NCBI RefSeq assembly: GCF_019823105.1
Contig: NZ_CP081958.1
Span: 2,294,001 to 2,358,000 of the forward strand
DNA length: 64,000 nt
Source: Halobaculum magnesiiphilum
GTDB lineage: Archaea > Halobacteriota > Halobacteria > Halobacteriales > Haloferacaceae
Direction: 5' to 3'
Below the pieces are notes generated by a model, which saw only the letters and a program-made list of their open reading frames with translations, searched no databases and was not told the DNA's origin. Position numbers and translations under genes: made by a program. Positions 41,636 through 51,010 of this stretch are shown piece by piece (the stretch's first letter is position 1; every line of letters starts with the position of its first letter).

Positions 41636-43495
41636 CTACGCCTCGACTTCGGGGTCGGGCGCCTCGACCGTCTCGACGATCTCGTCGACGATCTCCTGGG
41701 GGTCGCCCTCGCGGATCTCGTTGTGGAGGACCACCGAGATCGGCAACGTCGGCGCGCCGGTGACGAGGTTCTGCATGAGGACGAGCCGTTCGCGGGCGCG
41801 CGACATGCCGACGTAGAAGACCCGGCGCTCGTTGTCCGTGAGCACCGGCACCGGGCTGGTGGACTTGGTGAACTCCTCGCCGTCGCGGCCGGTCACGTCG
41901 AGCCCCTGCTGGTCGGCCTGGGCGGCCATCTGCTCGACGACCTTCTCGGTGAGGTCGGTGTTGACGAACACGTGGTCGGCCTCGCGACCCTTCGCGGAGT
42001 GGATCGTGCCGAGGCGAACCCGGTCGGGGTCCTCGCCGGCGTACTCGCCCGCGAAGTACGCCTTCACCGACTTCCGCTGGAAGCTGGTGATCTTGCGGGC
42101 CATGTCCCCGGCGGACGGTCCGTCGGGCATGAACGGGACGTACTCCTTCACGTCCTCCGGCGACAGCGGGATCTCCGCGAGGTCGTCCTCCTCCGCGGTC
42201 TCATCGACCTCGTCGAGGAAGTCGTACAGCTCGTCGCGGTCGTTGCTCCCGAACGCCGAGTCCTGGAGGATGTCCGCGAGGCGCCGGGCCTGCAGCGCCG
42301 TCAGCGCCTCGCCCTTGTCGACGGCCTCGACCGCGCGGACGTAGTCGGTGAGCCGGTCGGTCCACATCCGCTGGTCGGTGAGACACGAGAACGGGATGCC
42401 CTCGGAGATGAACTCGTCGATGAAGTCGAACATCTGGTAGCGCGCGCGGAACAGGACCATCACCGTCTCGTCGTCCGTGCTCTGGACGGTGTGGCGGACG
42501 TTCCTGACGAGATCCAGCATCGACGGGGAGTCGACCGCCTCCACTGCGCCGCCCTCCTTGCGCGGCTTGAGGTCCTTCTCCTGGCGCTTGTCGATGTGGC
42601 GGATCTCCGTGTTGACGACGTTGAGGATGTTCGAGGGGAGGCGATAGGAGTTGGGCAGCACCTCGTCCTCGTCGACCTCGGTGTCGAGCAAGAGGGCGGG
42701 GTCGGCGCCCTGCCAGGCGTACACGACCTGGTCGTCGTCGCCGGCGATGAGACACGAGTCCATGTGCGGCTTCCACTCCTCGAACACCTCGTACTGCAGC
42801 GTGGTGATGTCCTGGAACTCGTCGATCACGAGGTGGTCGACGCTGGGGAGTAGCGAGCGCTGTTTCACCCGTTCGAGCATGTCGGCGAACCCGACCAGCC
42901 CGTTGTCGCCCTTGTAGGCGCGCCACGCCCGGATCGCCTCCGGCACGTCCAGGCGGTCGTCGTCGCCGGGCCACGTCGGGGTGTACTTGTTCCCCTCCTG
43001 GGCGTTGGGGTCGATCTCCGGCGGGAGCCGGACCTCCTCGACGTCCCACTGGAACGGCACGTCGTACCAGTCGGCCACGTCACGCTTGGTGCGCTGGAGC
43101 CACTGCGAGGTGGCGATCACCTTGTTGCCGAGCGTCGTCGACCGCGCGGTGCGGCGGCCGCCGCCTGAGTACTCGTCCTCGTACTCGACGCCGTAGTCGT
43201 CGCAGAACGCCTCCTTGTCGTCCTCGCCGACCACGTCGCCCCGGGAGAGGTTCAACAGCTCGTACGCCTTCGCGTGCATCGTCGCGACGTTCCCCTGCAG
43301 GTGACGCGGGGTGGTGTCGAGACGTTCGGCGAGGCGCTCGCGCACCTCGGATGCCGCCGCGCGCGTGTACGAGACGACGAGGATGTCACGGATGTCCGCG
43401 CCCTCGTCGATGAGCCCCTCGACGCGGTCGAGGAGCGCGGTCGTCTTCCCGCTGCCCGGGCCACCGAACAGGCGGGTCACCGTCGGGTCGCTCAT
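41636..43495 (-). CDS. UvrD/Rep-family superfamily I DNA helicase
   Basis: Protein of 619 residues from the ATG at 43495 (MSDPTVTRLFGGPGSGKTT); upstream in-frame starts add only nine residues. Motif I is GGPGSGKTT, motif II VIDEFQDITT, motif III DDDQVVYAWQGADP, motif IV PNSYRLP, motif V TIHSAKGREADHVF and motif VI YVGMSRARERL. It is a 3'-5' translocase likely to act in repair or recombination. The order with the M24 peptidase gene is helicase first. Confidence 0.93.
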   Translation of the reverse strand: MSDPTVTRLFGGPGSGKTTALLDRVEGLIDEGADIRDILVVSYTRAAASEVRERLAERLDTTPRHLQGNVATMHAKAYELLNLSRGDVVGEDDKEAFCDDYGVEYEDEYSGGGRRTARSTTLGNKVIATSQWLQRTKRDVADWYDVPFQWDVEEVRLPPEIDPNAQEGNKYTPTWPGDDDRLDVPEAIRAWRAYKGDNGLVGFADMLERVKQRSLLPSVDHLVIDEFQDITTLQYEVFEEWKPHMDSCLIAGDDDQVVYAWQGADPALLLDTEVDEDEVLPNSYRLPSNILNVVNTEIRHIDKRQEKDLKPRKEGGAVEAVDSPSMLDLVRNVRHTVQSTDDETVMVLFRARYQMFDFIDEFISEGIPFSCLTDQRMWTDRLTDYVRAVEAVDKGEALTALQARRLADILQDSAFGSNDRDELYDFLDEVDETAEEDDLAEIPLSPEDVKEYVPFMPDGPSAGDMARKITSFQRKSVKAYFAGEYAGEDPDRVRLGTIHSAKGREADHVFVNTDLTEKVVEQMAAQADQQGLDVTGRDGEEFTKSTSPVPVLTDNERRVFYVGMSRARERLVLMQNLVTGAPTLPISVVLHNEIREGDPQEIVDEIVETVEAPDPEVEA

Positions 43496-43642
43496 TACCA
43501 TGCCCTCTCGTCCACGACTCATAAGCGCCGTGGCTCGCGCTCGCGGACGGACGTGTTCGGAACGGAGAAGGTCGTCTCGACGCGCTCGCGCCGCGAGCGG
43601 GCGGCGACGAGCGCGCGGGTCGGTCGGTCGGTCGTCAGCCGG

Positions 43643-43831
43643 TCAGTTCACCGCCTCCGGTCGCCAACCGCACACCGAGCACTCGGCCGCGTCGCCGTCG
43701 TGAAGGCCGCCACAGTCGGGACACTGTTTCTTGTTATACGACTCCTCCCATCGGGCCGTCTCCACGTCGTGGCCGCGACTGGTCAGGAACTCGTCGAACA
43801 GGTCGCCATCGGGGCTCGGTGCCGACGCCAT
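43643..43831 (-). CDS. HVO_0416-type small zinc-finger protein
   Basis: Protein of 62 residues from the ATG at 43831 (MASAPSPDGDLFDEFLTSRG). One zinc finger is formed by CPDCG and CSVCG, 15 residues apart; an acidic helix precedes it. It matches a haloarchaeal family of short zinc-finger proteins with no established role. A TATA-like box on this strand (CTATATCA, 43858-43865) implies a leaderless transcript, with an inverted repeat sitting between box and start. Confidence 0.8.
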   Translation of the reverse strand: MASAPSPDGDLFDEFLTSRGHDVETARWEESYNKKQCPDCGGLHDGDAAECSVCGWRPEAVN

Positions 43832-43832
43832 A

Positions 43833-43851
43833 CATGGTACGCTATACCATG
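43833..43851 (-). promoter_or_regulatory. Inverted repeat at the zinc-finger gene start
   Basis: CATGGTA-CGCTA-TACCATG, 7-base arms with a 5-base spacer, lies between the TATA-like box (43858-43865) and the ATG (43831). A bound protein here would block transcription initiation. Confidence 0.5.
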
Positions 43852-43993
43852 GCGGGTGATATAGCTTGTGGCGACTCTCTCGTTCGTGAAATCGGCAGAC
43901 GGCGGCGGGAGAGCGTCCCCACCGGCCGCGGAGTGGTCGGATCGCGGTTCGGACGCGGGCCGCGTTCGGTTCGTCCTCGGGGGCCGTCTCTCG

Positions 43994-44034
43994 GCGATCG
44001 TCGGTCAGCGATCGTCGGTCGCGATCGTCGCTCA
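43994..44034. repeat. Three short tandem repeats at the 3' end of the second M32 gene
   Basis: GCGATCGTCGGTC(A) is repeated three times (43994-44007, 44008-44020, 44021-44034) just beyond and overlapping the peptidase stop codon. Function unknown; possibly slippage. Confidence 0.6.
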
Positions 44035-45561
44035 GAGATCGTACAGCTTGCCGAACTTCTCCTCGACGTAGTCGAGGAAGTACTCGGCCGTCAGCGGCTC
44101 GCCGGTGGCGACCTCGACGAGTTCGTCGGTCGGATAGCGGCGGCCGTGGCGGTGGACGTGTTCGGTCATCCACTCCCACAGCGGCCGGAGGTCGCCCTCG
44201 CGGATCAGCGCGTCCACGTCGCCCAGGTCCTCGCGCATCGCGTGATCGAGCTGTGCCGCCAGCACCGAGCCGATGGTGTACCCCTGGAACGCGGCGAAGC
44301 GGCTGCTCCAGTGGATGTCCTGCAGACAGCCGTCGGCGTCGGTGTCGGGCACGACGCCGAGGTAGTCGTCCATCTTCTCGTTCCAGACGTGGGGGATCTC
44401 CTCGACGGAGACGTCGCCCTCGACGAACGCGCGGTCGATCTCACACCGGAGGATGATGTGCAGGTGGTAGGTGAGCTCGTCCGCCTCGACGCGGATGAGG
44501 TTGTCCGGGTAGATCTGGTTCACCGCCTGGTACGCCTCCCGCGCGGTGGCGTCGGTGCCGAGGTGGTCGTTCGCCTCCTCGACGAACCCCTCCCAGAACG
44601 GCTCGGTGCGCGCGACGTGGTTCTCCCAGAAGCGCGACTGGCTCTCGTGGAGGCCCGACGAGAGCGAGGCCCCCAGCGGCTCGCCGAAGCGGCCGTCCGG
44701 CAGGCCGAGCTCGTAGCTCGCGTGCCCGAACTCGTGGACGGTGGCGGTGAACGCGTCCATCGGGTCCTCGGGCTTGAAGCGTGTCGTGATGCGAGCGTCG
44801 AACTGGTTGCCGGAGGTGAACGGATGCGCGGACACGTCCAGCCGCCCGCGGTCGTCGGGGTAGTTCAGCAGATCCAGCACGGATTCCGACAGGCCGCGCT
44901 GGGTCGCGTCGTCGTAGGGACCCGCCGCGACGAACGGCGACGCGAGGTCGACGTCGGACGCCTCTATCTCCTCGATGAGGGGAACGAGCCCCGCCTTCAG
45001 TTCCTCGAAGACCTCCTCCAGCCGCTCCAGCGGGAGGTACGGCTCGCCGTCCTCGTACATGACCTCGTAGGACGGGCGATCGGGGTCGATCGCCTCGGCG
45101 CGCTCGACGTGGAGGTCCCGAAGCGTCTCCAGCGTCGGCGCGAAGCGGTCGAAGTCGTCGTCGGCCTTCGCCTCCTTCCACACTTGCTGGCTGGCGGACT
45201 GCTGCTCGGTCAGCTCCTCCACCAGTTCCTCGGGGACGCTGCGGTTGCGCTCGTGGCGTCGCCGGATCTCGCGGACGTTCGCCGCGCGCTCGCCGTCGAG
45301 GTCGGCGGCCTCGGCCGCAGCGAGCGCGTCGGCGATCCCCTCGCCCGTGAGCTTCTCGTGGGTCGTCGCCGACAGCGCCGCGAGCTGCTTCCCGCGGGCG
45401 GCGGTGCCGCCGGTCGGCATCGTCACCTGCTGGTCCCAGTAGAGGACGCCGCTGCCGCTTTCGAGGTGCGAGATGCGCTGGTACCTGTCCATGAGGTCCC
45501 GATACGCGTCGGGCGCGTCGTCGGAGACCGTCGAGTCGAGGTCGGCGTTCGGCGGTGCCAT
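44032..45561 (-). CDS. Carboxypeptidase Taq-type metallopeptidase (M32), copy 2
   Basis: Protein of 509 residues, the same length as copy 1 at 14910. The zinc motif HEFGH (VHEFGHASYELGLP) and HESQSRFWENH are conserved, as are DDRGRLDVSAHPFTSGN and ADELTYHLHIILRCEID. Overall the two are clearly paralogous but diverged, with many differences in the helical N-terminal half. Both look intact and should be active. Confidence 0.92.
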   Translation of the reverse strand: MAPPNADLDSTVSDDAPDAYRDLMDRYQRISHLESGSGVLYWDQQVTMPTGGTAARGKQLAALSATTHEKLTGEGIADALAAAEAADLDGERAANVREIRRRHERNRSVPEELVEELTEQQSASQQVWKEAKADDDFDRFAPTLETLRDLHVERAEAIDPDRPSYEVMYEDGEPYLPLERLEEVFEELKAGLVPLIEEIEASDVDLASPFVAAGPYDDATQRGLSESVLDLLNYPDDRGRLDVSAHPFTSGNQFDARITTRFKPEDPMDAFTATVHEFGHASYELGLPDGRFGEPLGASLSSGLHESQSRFWENHVARTEPFWEGFVEEANDHLGTDATAREAYQAVNQIYPDNLIRVEADELTYHLHIILRCEIDRAFVEGDVSVEEIPHVWNEKMDDYLGVVPDTDADGCLQDIHWSSRFAAFQGYTIGSVLAAQLDHAMREDLGDVDALIREGDLRPLWEWMTEHVHRHGRRYPTDELVEVATGEPLTAEYFLDYVEEKFGKLYDL

Positions 45562-45726
45562 GCGAGAGGCTCCGTGTCCCGCGGTATCAAGCTCCGGGTG
45601 GCCCGCACGGATGGCCGATAGTCGGGCTGGCGGTCGGGGAGATGGCGGTCGGGAAGATACCGGCCGAGAAGACCCGGTGCCGTCACCGAGGCACCGCGCG
45701 GTCCAAGCGGTGCGGGCGCCGATCCG

Positions 45727-46635
45727 TTACGCGTCCCCGGCGCCGGCGGACCGCCCGAGTCGCCGGTAGCTCCGGACGAACGAGTACGCCAGCCCGATCA
45801 GTCCGCCGAGGGCCGGAACGCCGAGGCCGACGCTCACGGAGATCTCCTCGGGCGTGTTGACGTACCCGACCACGTAGGTGATCGTCCCCGGCGTGCCGAC
45901 GGTGAACGACCCGACGCCGAGCGCGTCGAGGAGGAACAGGCCGCCGAAGCTCAACGCGACCAGAATGCCGACGGACGTGACCGCCGCGCCGACGAGCGCG
46001 TCCCACACGACGGCGGTCATCGAGAGCTCTCGCGGGCGGTCCGTCTCCCGACCGAGGATCCGGATCCCGGTCCTGTGGTCCTCGACGTCGACGTGCGACG
46101 GGTACCCCAGCAGCGTCATCGACATCCAGAGGTCGCCGACCGCGCCGCCCGCGTTCGCCGCGAGGGGGATGACGAGCCAGCTCCACTCGAAGACGATCAG
46201 CAGCGGGACGCCGACCGCCGTTATCCCGATCAGCGGCACGAGCAGGACGACGAGAAACTGGTCTCGGGTGAAGCGGTGGTCGGTCGTCGCGTACGCGTAC
46301 GGGAGGATGAAGTGCGCGAGGCCGACGCCGTACCGCGGCTCCCCGCCGTAGTATCGGATCGCCAGCCCGTGGAGCCACTCGTGGGGAACGAGGATGACGG
46401 TGGCCAACGCGGCGACGGCCAGGACGTTCATCGGCCCCACCCACCAGGCGACATCGGCCGACGCGAACTGGAACGTCACCGCCTCGCCGGTGAACAGCTG
46501 ATAGAGGGCGCCGAAGGCGGCGACCGCGACGCCGAACCCCATCGTCCCGACGACCGTCCATTGGATCGTGAGGCTTCGGGATAACTGGAGGTCGGCGAGC
46601 ACGGTCTCGGGATCGCCGGAGGACGCGGTGACCAT
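45727..46635 (-). CDS. Membrane zincin-like protein (DUF3267-type)
   Basis: Protein of 302 residues with about seven membrane helices. The motif HEWLHGLAIRYYGG, an HExxH within a hydrophobic segment near residue 85, suggests an intramembrane zinc protease of the DUF3267 group. A second candidate ligand region is in helix ~165 (NAGGAVGDLWMSM). Substrates unknown. The gene follows the second M32 gene region on the same strand. Confidence 0.75.
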   Translation of the reverse strand: MVTASSGDPETVLADLQLSRSLTIQWTVVGTMGFGVAVAAFGALYQLFTGEAVTFQFASADVAWWVGPMNVLAVAALATVILVPHEWLHGLAIRYYGGEPRYGVGLAHFILPYAYATTDHRFTRDQFLVVLLVPLIGITAVGVPLLIVFEWSWLVIPLAANAGGAVGDLWMSMTLLGYPSHVDVEDHRTGIRILGRETDRPRELSMTAVVWDALVGAAVTSVGILVALSFGGLFLLDALGVGSFTVGTPGTITYVVGYVNTPEEISVSVGLGVPALGGLIGLAYSFVRSYRRLGRSAGAGDA

Positions 46636-46689
46636 GCTCGCACCTCTCAGCGGGCTTACTAAACTGCTTGTCCGGTTCGCGCCGGACGG

Positions 46690-47109
46690 CTACCGCGGCC
46701 CCGCGAACGTCGCGGCGCCGTCCTCGACGATGACGCCCCGGCGGACGACGCCGTCGAGGGCCCAGCCGACCGTGTACGCGAGGGCGACGAACACGCCGTA
46801 GCCGCCGGCGAGGGAGAGGAACTGGTCCACGGTCGACGCGTCGGCGCCGAACGCGGTCGTCGACAGCAGGGTGAGGAGGACGGTGCCGACGAACACCCCG
46901 ACGATGTCCCGGCCGTACATCGACAGCGGCGACACCGCGAGGGCGCCGACGGCGACGCAGGCGCCGACGAGCGCGGCGTCAGCGAGCGCCGCCGGGTCGA
47001 GCGCGCTCGCGGGCGACCCCCACGAGACGCCGAGGACCAGTTGCACCCCGACGGCGCCGGCGGTCCAGAGTGCGAACTGCGCGATCATGGAGTGGGGACT
47101 TCGGGTCAT
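46690..47109 (-). CDS. Four-helix membrane protein, unknown function
   Basis: Protein of 139 residues (MTRSPHSMIAQFALWTAGAVG) with hydrophobic segments at ~8-28, ~42-60, ~68-88 and ~98-120. No catalytic motif is evident and no family is recognised. It is on the same strand as, and downstream of, endonuclease IV. Confidence 0.55.
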   Translation of the reverse strand: MTRSPHSMIAQFALWTAGAVGVQLVLGVSWGSPASALDPAALADAALVGACVAVGALAVSPLSMYGRDIVGVFVGTVLLTLLSTTAFGADASTVDQFLSLAGGYGVFVALAYTVGWALDGVVRRGVIVEDGAATFAGPR

Positions 47110-47167
47110 CGGGCCGGGTGAGTTCGCGGTAGCGTCGCCGGGGTGGTACTCGGGGACGCGGGCGCGG

Positions 47168-48019
47168 TTACTCCCGCAGTTCCTTCACGCGCTGGATGTT
47201 CCACGCGAAGGACTTGCCGTCCTCCGTCGGCGTCTCCAGCACGAGCGGCACGTCGCGCAGGTCCTCGTGGTTGACGAACGCGCGCATGCCCTCCTCGCCG
47301 ATGAGCCCCTCGCCGACGTGGGCGTGCTCGTCCTTGTTCGTCCCGCACTCGTGTTTCGAGTCGTTGAGGTGGACGCACCGGAGGTGCTCCAGCCCGACGA
47401 CCTCGTCGAGTTCGGCGACAGTCCCCTCGACGCCCTCGGCCGTCGAGAGGTCGTAGCCGGCGGCGAACGCGTGGGCGGTGTCGAGACAGATGTCGAGGTC
47501 CTGCTCGGAGCGCTCCAGCACCGCCGCGAGGTGCTCGAAGTCGCCGCCGAGCTTGGTGCCCGAGCCGGCGTCGGACTCGACGAGGACGGTCACGCCGTCC
47601 GGGATGTCGAGTTCGTCCAGCGCGCTGGCTGCGTTGTCGAGGCCCTGCTCGACGCCGGCGCCGGTGTGGGCGCCCAGGTGGACGTTCACGTACGGGATGC
47701 CCAGCTTGTCGGCGGCGTCGACCTCCTGTTGCATCGAGTCGACCGATTTCTCGCGGAGGTCGTCCTTCGGCGTGCAGAGATTCACGAGGTACGACGAGTG
47801 GATGACCCACGGGCCGACGCCGTGCTCGTCGCTGGCGGCGCGGAACCGCTCGGCCTCGTCGTCGTCGATGTTCGGGTCCTGCCACACCTGCGGGGAGTGG
47901 GTGAAGATCTGGCCGCAGTTGCCGCCGTCGTCGACCAGCGCGTCGACCGCGTTGTACGTGCCGCCGGCGATGGACTCGTGTGCCCCGACGCGCAGCGTCG
48001 GGTCGCTGTCTGCGCTCAT
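47168..48019 (-). CDS. nfo: Endonuclease IV (AP endonuclease)
   Basis: Protein of 283 residues, the normal size. Metal ligands of the TIM barrel are visible: [77 protein letters not shown] and LVLETP. It cuts DNA at abasic sites in base-excision repair, so it would act after the uracil-DNA glycosylase encoded at 53583. Confidence 0.95.
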   Translation of the reverse strand: MSADSDPTLRVGAHESIAGGTYNAVDALVDDGGNCGQIFTHSPQVWQDPNIDDDEAERFRAASDEHGVGPWVIHSSYLVNLCTPKDDLREKSVDSMQQEVDAADKLGIPYVNVHLGAHTGAGVEQGLDNAASALDELDIPDGVTVLVESDAGSGTKLGGDFEHLAAVLERSEQDLDICLDTAHAFAAGYDLSTAEGVEGTVAELDEVVGLEHLRCVHLNDSKHECGTNKDEHAHVGEGLIGEEGMRAFVNHEDLRDVPLVLETPTEDGKSFAWNIQRVKELRE

Positions 48020-48166
48020 ACCCTCCGGTCACGAGGCGGGGGGCAAAGCGGCTTCGGAAGCGGCCGCCGAGTCGCGGCGGATCCACGGGGTTCCCGGTTC
48101 CCGCTAGTGACCACACGGCCACCGTCCCTTTCCGTCCCAACGGCATAGCCGACGGGTACACACGCC

Positions 48167-48868
48167 ATGCAGGTCGACACGGTCGTCAGTCGCCTCGAAC
48201 GCGCCTTCGAGCCCGCCCGCGAGCTGTTCGTTCCCCCGCTGTCTGACCCGCGCGTGATGGGCGCGTGGGCCGTCGTCGTCGCGGTCTCGACGGCGGTGCT
48301 GCTGTGGGACCTCCGCGAGCGCAACGAGGCGATCCCGTCGCTAATGAAGGGTGTCTGGACGCTGACGGTGCTGTACTCCGGACCGTTCGGGCTGGCGGTG
48401 TACTGGTACGCCGGTCGAACTCAGATCCCCCGCGATTCGCTGGCGCGGCGCGGTTTCCGGTCGACCGCTCACTGCTACTCAGGCTGCGGCGCCGGCGAGG
48501 TGACGGGTATCCTGCTGGCGCAGGGACTGCTCGGACTGGCGGTCGGCTGGGTCGCGGCGACGACGTTCGGGTTCGCGTACCTGTTCGGCTTCTCGTTGAC
48601 CGTCGGACCCCTGCTGCAGGAGGGCGTCGGCCTCCGCGAGGCCGTCGCCGACGCGTTCTACAGCGAGACGCCGTCGATCACGGTGATGGAGGTCGTCGCG
48701 ATCGGCACCGACCTCCTGCTCGCGGCCGACGCGCACGTCGGCGACCTCCTGTTCTGGGGCGCGCTGGCGTTCTCGCTGTCGATCGGCTACCTCGCCGCGT
48801 ACCCGGTGAACGTCGCGCTCGTCCGCGTCGGCGTCAAGGAGGGGATGGCGAACCCGGCGGAGCTGTGA
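48167..48868 (+). CDS. DUF4396 family membrane protein
   Basis: Protein of 233 residues with six or more hydrophobic segments. HCYSGCGAGEVTGILLAQGLLG near residue 103 carries the His/Cys cluster seen in DUF4396 proteins and may bind metal. The middle segment SLMKGVWTLTVLYSGPFGLAVYWYAGR is also family-like. Function unknown. Confidence 0.7.
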   Translation: MQVDTVVSRLERAFEPARELFVPPLSDPRVMGAWAVVVAVSTAVLLWDLRERNEAIPSLMKGVWTLTVLYSGPFGLAVYWYAGRTQIPRDSLARRGFRSTAHCYSGCGAGEVTGILLAQGLLGLAVGWVAATTFGFAYLFGFSLTVGPLLQEGVGLREAVADAFYSETPSITVMEVVAIGTDLLLAADAHVGDLLFWGALAFSLSIGYLAAYPVNVALVRVGVKEGMANPAEL

Positions 48869-48970
48869 CGGGAGCCGATGTCGTCCGCGACCCCGTCCGT
48901 CGCGCTCGATTATCACCCCCGACAGCGGGGACCCCACGCTTATTGACGGGACCGCCGTCCGGACCGCTAC

Positions 48971-49519
48971 ATGCCACGGTCGGACCCAAAGGATCGGCCG
49001 AGCGACCCGCTCGATGTGGGCGATCCCGCCCCCGAGTTCACCGCGACGCTCGTCACTCCCGAAGGGGAGACGCGCGAGGCGTCGCTCTCGGAGTTGCTCG
49101 ACAGGCCCGTCCTCCTCAGTTTCTACACCGTCGACTTCAGCCCCGACTGCATCGAGGAGTGGTGCGCCTTCCGCGACTTCGACTGGTTCGCCTCCGGCGA
49201 GGAGGTGAACGTCGTCGGCGTCTCGAAGTCCGGCCCGCGCCTGCACCGCCAGTTCATCGACCGACTGGATCTGGGCTTCCCGCTGTACGCCGACACCGAC
49301 CTCGCGATCTCGGAGGCCTTCGGCGTCGCCTACCGGACGTTCGGGGTGTTCCGCCGCTCGCGCCGCTCGTGTTTCCTCATCGACGAGGACGGCGAGATCC
49401 GCTACCGTTGGCTCGGCGAGCACTGGCTCGACCCGACGCGCGACACGCCGCCCGTCGCGGAACTCCACGAGGCGGTGCGGGCGGAACTCGGCGACGAGCC
49501 CGAGACGTTCGGGTTTTAG
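48971..49519 (+). CDS. Peroxiredoxin (AhpC/TSA, Bcp-like)
   Basis: Protein of 182 residues. VGDPAPEFTATLVTPEGE opens the thioredoxin-like fold; the peroxidatic Cys lies in SPDCIEEWCAF with a second Cys five residues later, as in Bcp/PrxQ. The usual Thr three residues before the Cys is Ser here. VVGVSKSGPRLHRQFIDRLDLGFPLYAD follows as expected. It reduces peroxides using thioredoxin, for example the one encoded at 56391. Confidence 0.85.
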   Translation: MPRSDPKDRPSDPLDVGDPAPEFTATLVTPEGETREASLSELLDRPVLLSFYTVDFSPDCIEEWCAFRDFDWFASGEEVNVVGVSKSGPRLHRQFIDRLDLGFPLYADTDLAISEAFGVAYRTFGVFRRSRRSCFLIDEDGEIRYRWLGEHWLDPTRDTPPVAELHEAVRAELGDEPETFGF

Positions 49520-49607
49520 ACGTTTTCCGGGACGATCGGTTCGCTTGACGCCGGTCGATGTTCTCGTGACCGCAACCGCGGCGACGCGACCGCACAGCCA
49601 CCCGTCC

Positions 49608-49726
49608 GGAAGCCCCCGCGCCCGTCGGCTCCCGCGGCCCGAGCTGTGCTCCTCGCTCCCTGCGGTCGCTGCGGTGCTTGCGGGGCCGAGGTTCGCCGAC
49701 GGACGCGGCCCCTTCCATTCCCTCCC
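49608..49726 (-). repeat. Structured G-rich repeat element, copy 4 (most diverged)
   Basis: On the minus strand: GGGAGGGAATGGAAGGGG (49726-49709), arm CCGCGTCCGTCGGC, a 65-base loop with GCAAGCACCGCAG, arm GCCGACGGGCGCGG and GGGCTTCC (49615-49608). The stem has one G-T (G-U in RNA) pair. The outer pair GGAAG/CTTCC replaces GAAAG/CTTTC of the other copies. It lies just past the lipoate-ligase stop. Confidence 0.75.
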
Positions 49727-49811
49727 TGCGGCCGTCCGGCGATCGTCGCGGTCGGACTGCCGAGCGTGTACGCGACGAGCAGTCAGCAGTCGCGACGGGC
49801 GGGCGTTCCGG

Positions 49812-50672
49812 TCACCGGCGTCCCGGCCGCTCGCGCACCCAGTCGTCCGATCGGTACTTCTCGTCGGCGATCTCCTCCGCCCGCGCAAGCTCCGCCTCGG
49901 TCCACTTGCCCGCCTCGGCGTCGGTCCACCCCGCCAGCGACTCCTCGAAGGCGGCGACGGCGTCCCCCCGCGTCGCGTCCGCGTAGTCCGTGATCCCCCC
50001 GACGCGCTCGGCGAACCGCTCCTCGCTCACGCCGTGGTCTCGGAAGACCGCCAGGTGCTCGCGGGGCTTCGCGTCGAACGTCACCGAGCCGTGCTGGATG
50101 ACGCTCTCGTCCCGCCTGTACTGCGCGTTACCCGAGAGCTTCCGGCCGGCACCGCCGTCGGCGCACACGTCGTGGGCCGGGTGCAGCGCGCGGAGGTAGC
50201 AGGCGGGCTGATAGATCGCCGGGCGCTCCTCGTCGGCGTAGCCGGCGTCGACGCCGAGCGCGCGGAGAGCGTCGAGGACGGGCTCACACAGCAGGTGGTA
50301 GGCGTCGAGCAGCTTCCCGGGCAGCTCCTCGGCGGGCGCCGTGATCGAGTAGGAGATGTCGCCGTCGCGGTCGTGGTAGATGCCGCCGCCGCCGGTCTGC
50401 CGGCGCGTCACGTCGACTCCCGCGTCGGCGCAGTGATCCCAATCAACCGTCTCGGGATCCTGCGCGTACCCCATCGACAGACAGGAGGGCTCCCAGCGGT
50501 ACACGCGGACCGTCCGCGGGCCGCCGTCGGCGGCGGTCTCGGCGGCGACCTCGTCGAGCGCCATGTTCAGCGGGCCGGGGCGCGCTTCCTCGCGGATCAG
50601 GCGCCACTCGCGGGCGGCGAGGGGGCCGCGGTCGACCCCGGCGGCGTCGCCGTCGGCGTCCGTATCGCTCAT
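49812..50672 (-). CDS. lplA: Lipoate-protein ligase A-like protein
   Basis: Protein of 286 residues from the ATG at 50672 (MSDTDADGDAAGVDRG). BPL/LplA domain features: GPLNMALDEVAAE, YRWEPSCLSMGYAQ, the motif RRQTGGGGIYHDRDGDISYS and the conserved GRKLSGNAQYRRDESVIQHG with the lysine that contacts the adenylate. It attaches lipoate or octanoate to dehydrogenase subunits. Its gene is bracketed by two structured repeat elements in opposite orientation. Confidence 0.88.
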   Translation of the reverse strand: MSDTDADGDAAGVDRGPLAAREWRLIREEARPGPLNMALDEVAAETAADGGPRTVRVYRWEPSCLSMGYAQDPETVDWDHCADAGVDVTRRQTGGGGIYHDRDGDISYSITAPAEELPGKLLDAYHLLCEPVLDALRALGVDAGYADEERPAIYQPACYLRALHPAHDVCADGGAGRKLSGNAQYRRDESVIQHGSVTFDAKPREHLAVFRDHGVSEERFAERVGGITDYADATRGDAVAAFEESLAGWTDAEAGKWTEAELARAEEIADEKYRSDDWVRERPGRR

Positions 50673-51010
50673 ACCGACCCTCCGTCGTCGCCGGCCAAAG
50701 AGCCCCCGGTCGTCTCGCCGGGCGGCCGCGATTCGCGCGCACACCGAGCAGACGGCCGCGACGCTCGACGGGACAGCCGCCGGGTGGGACTGAAAGGGGC
50801 CGCGACGCTCGGGGAAGGCGCGGACCGACAAGCACCGCAGGGGAGCGACCGGACGGGAGCGAGCCGAGGAGCGCAGCGGCCGCACCGACCCGAGCGTCGC
50901 GGGGGCTTTCGAACCGTTCCGGTCCGACCTCACACCGACGATCCCGTACACCCCCACCACTCAGGATCGCCACGAACCCCTTTTCACCTCGCGGCGACGA
51001 CACACGGGCA
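50673..51010. other. Divergent gap between lplA and rio2 with a structured element
   Basis: These 338 bases hold no supported gene. The structured element occupies 50782-50910; the ~55 bases before it resemble the sequence before copy 1 (GCACACCG, ACGGCC, CGCTCG words). No clear TATA box was recognised for rio2. Confidence 0.5.
50782..50910 (+). repeat. Structured G-rich repeat element, copy 3
   Basis: Box A GGGTGGGACTGAAAGGGG (50782-50799), arm CCGCGACGCTCGGG (50800-50813), a 75-base loop with ACAAGCACCGCAG, arm CCCGAGCGTCGCGG (50889-50902) and box B GGGCTTTC (50903-50910). The 14-bp stem is perfect and differs in sequence from the other copies. Confidence 0.8.
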
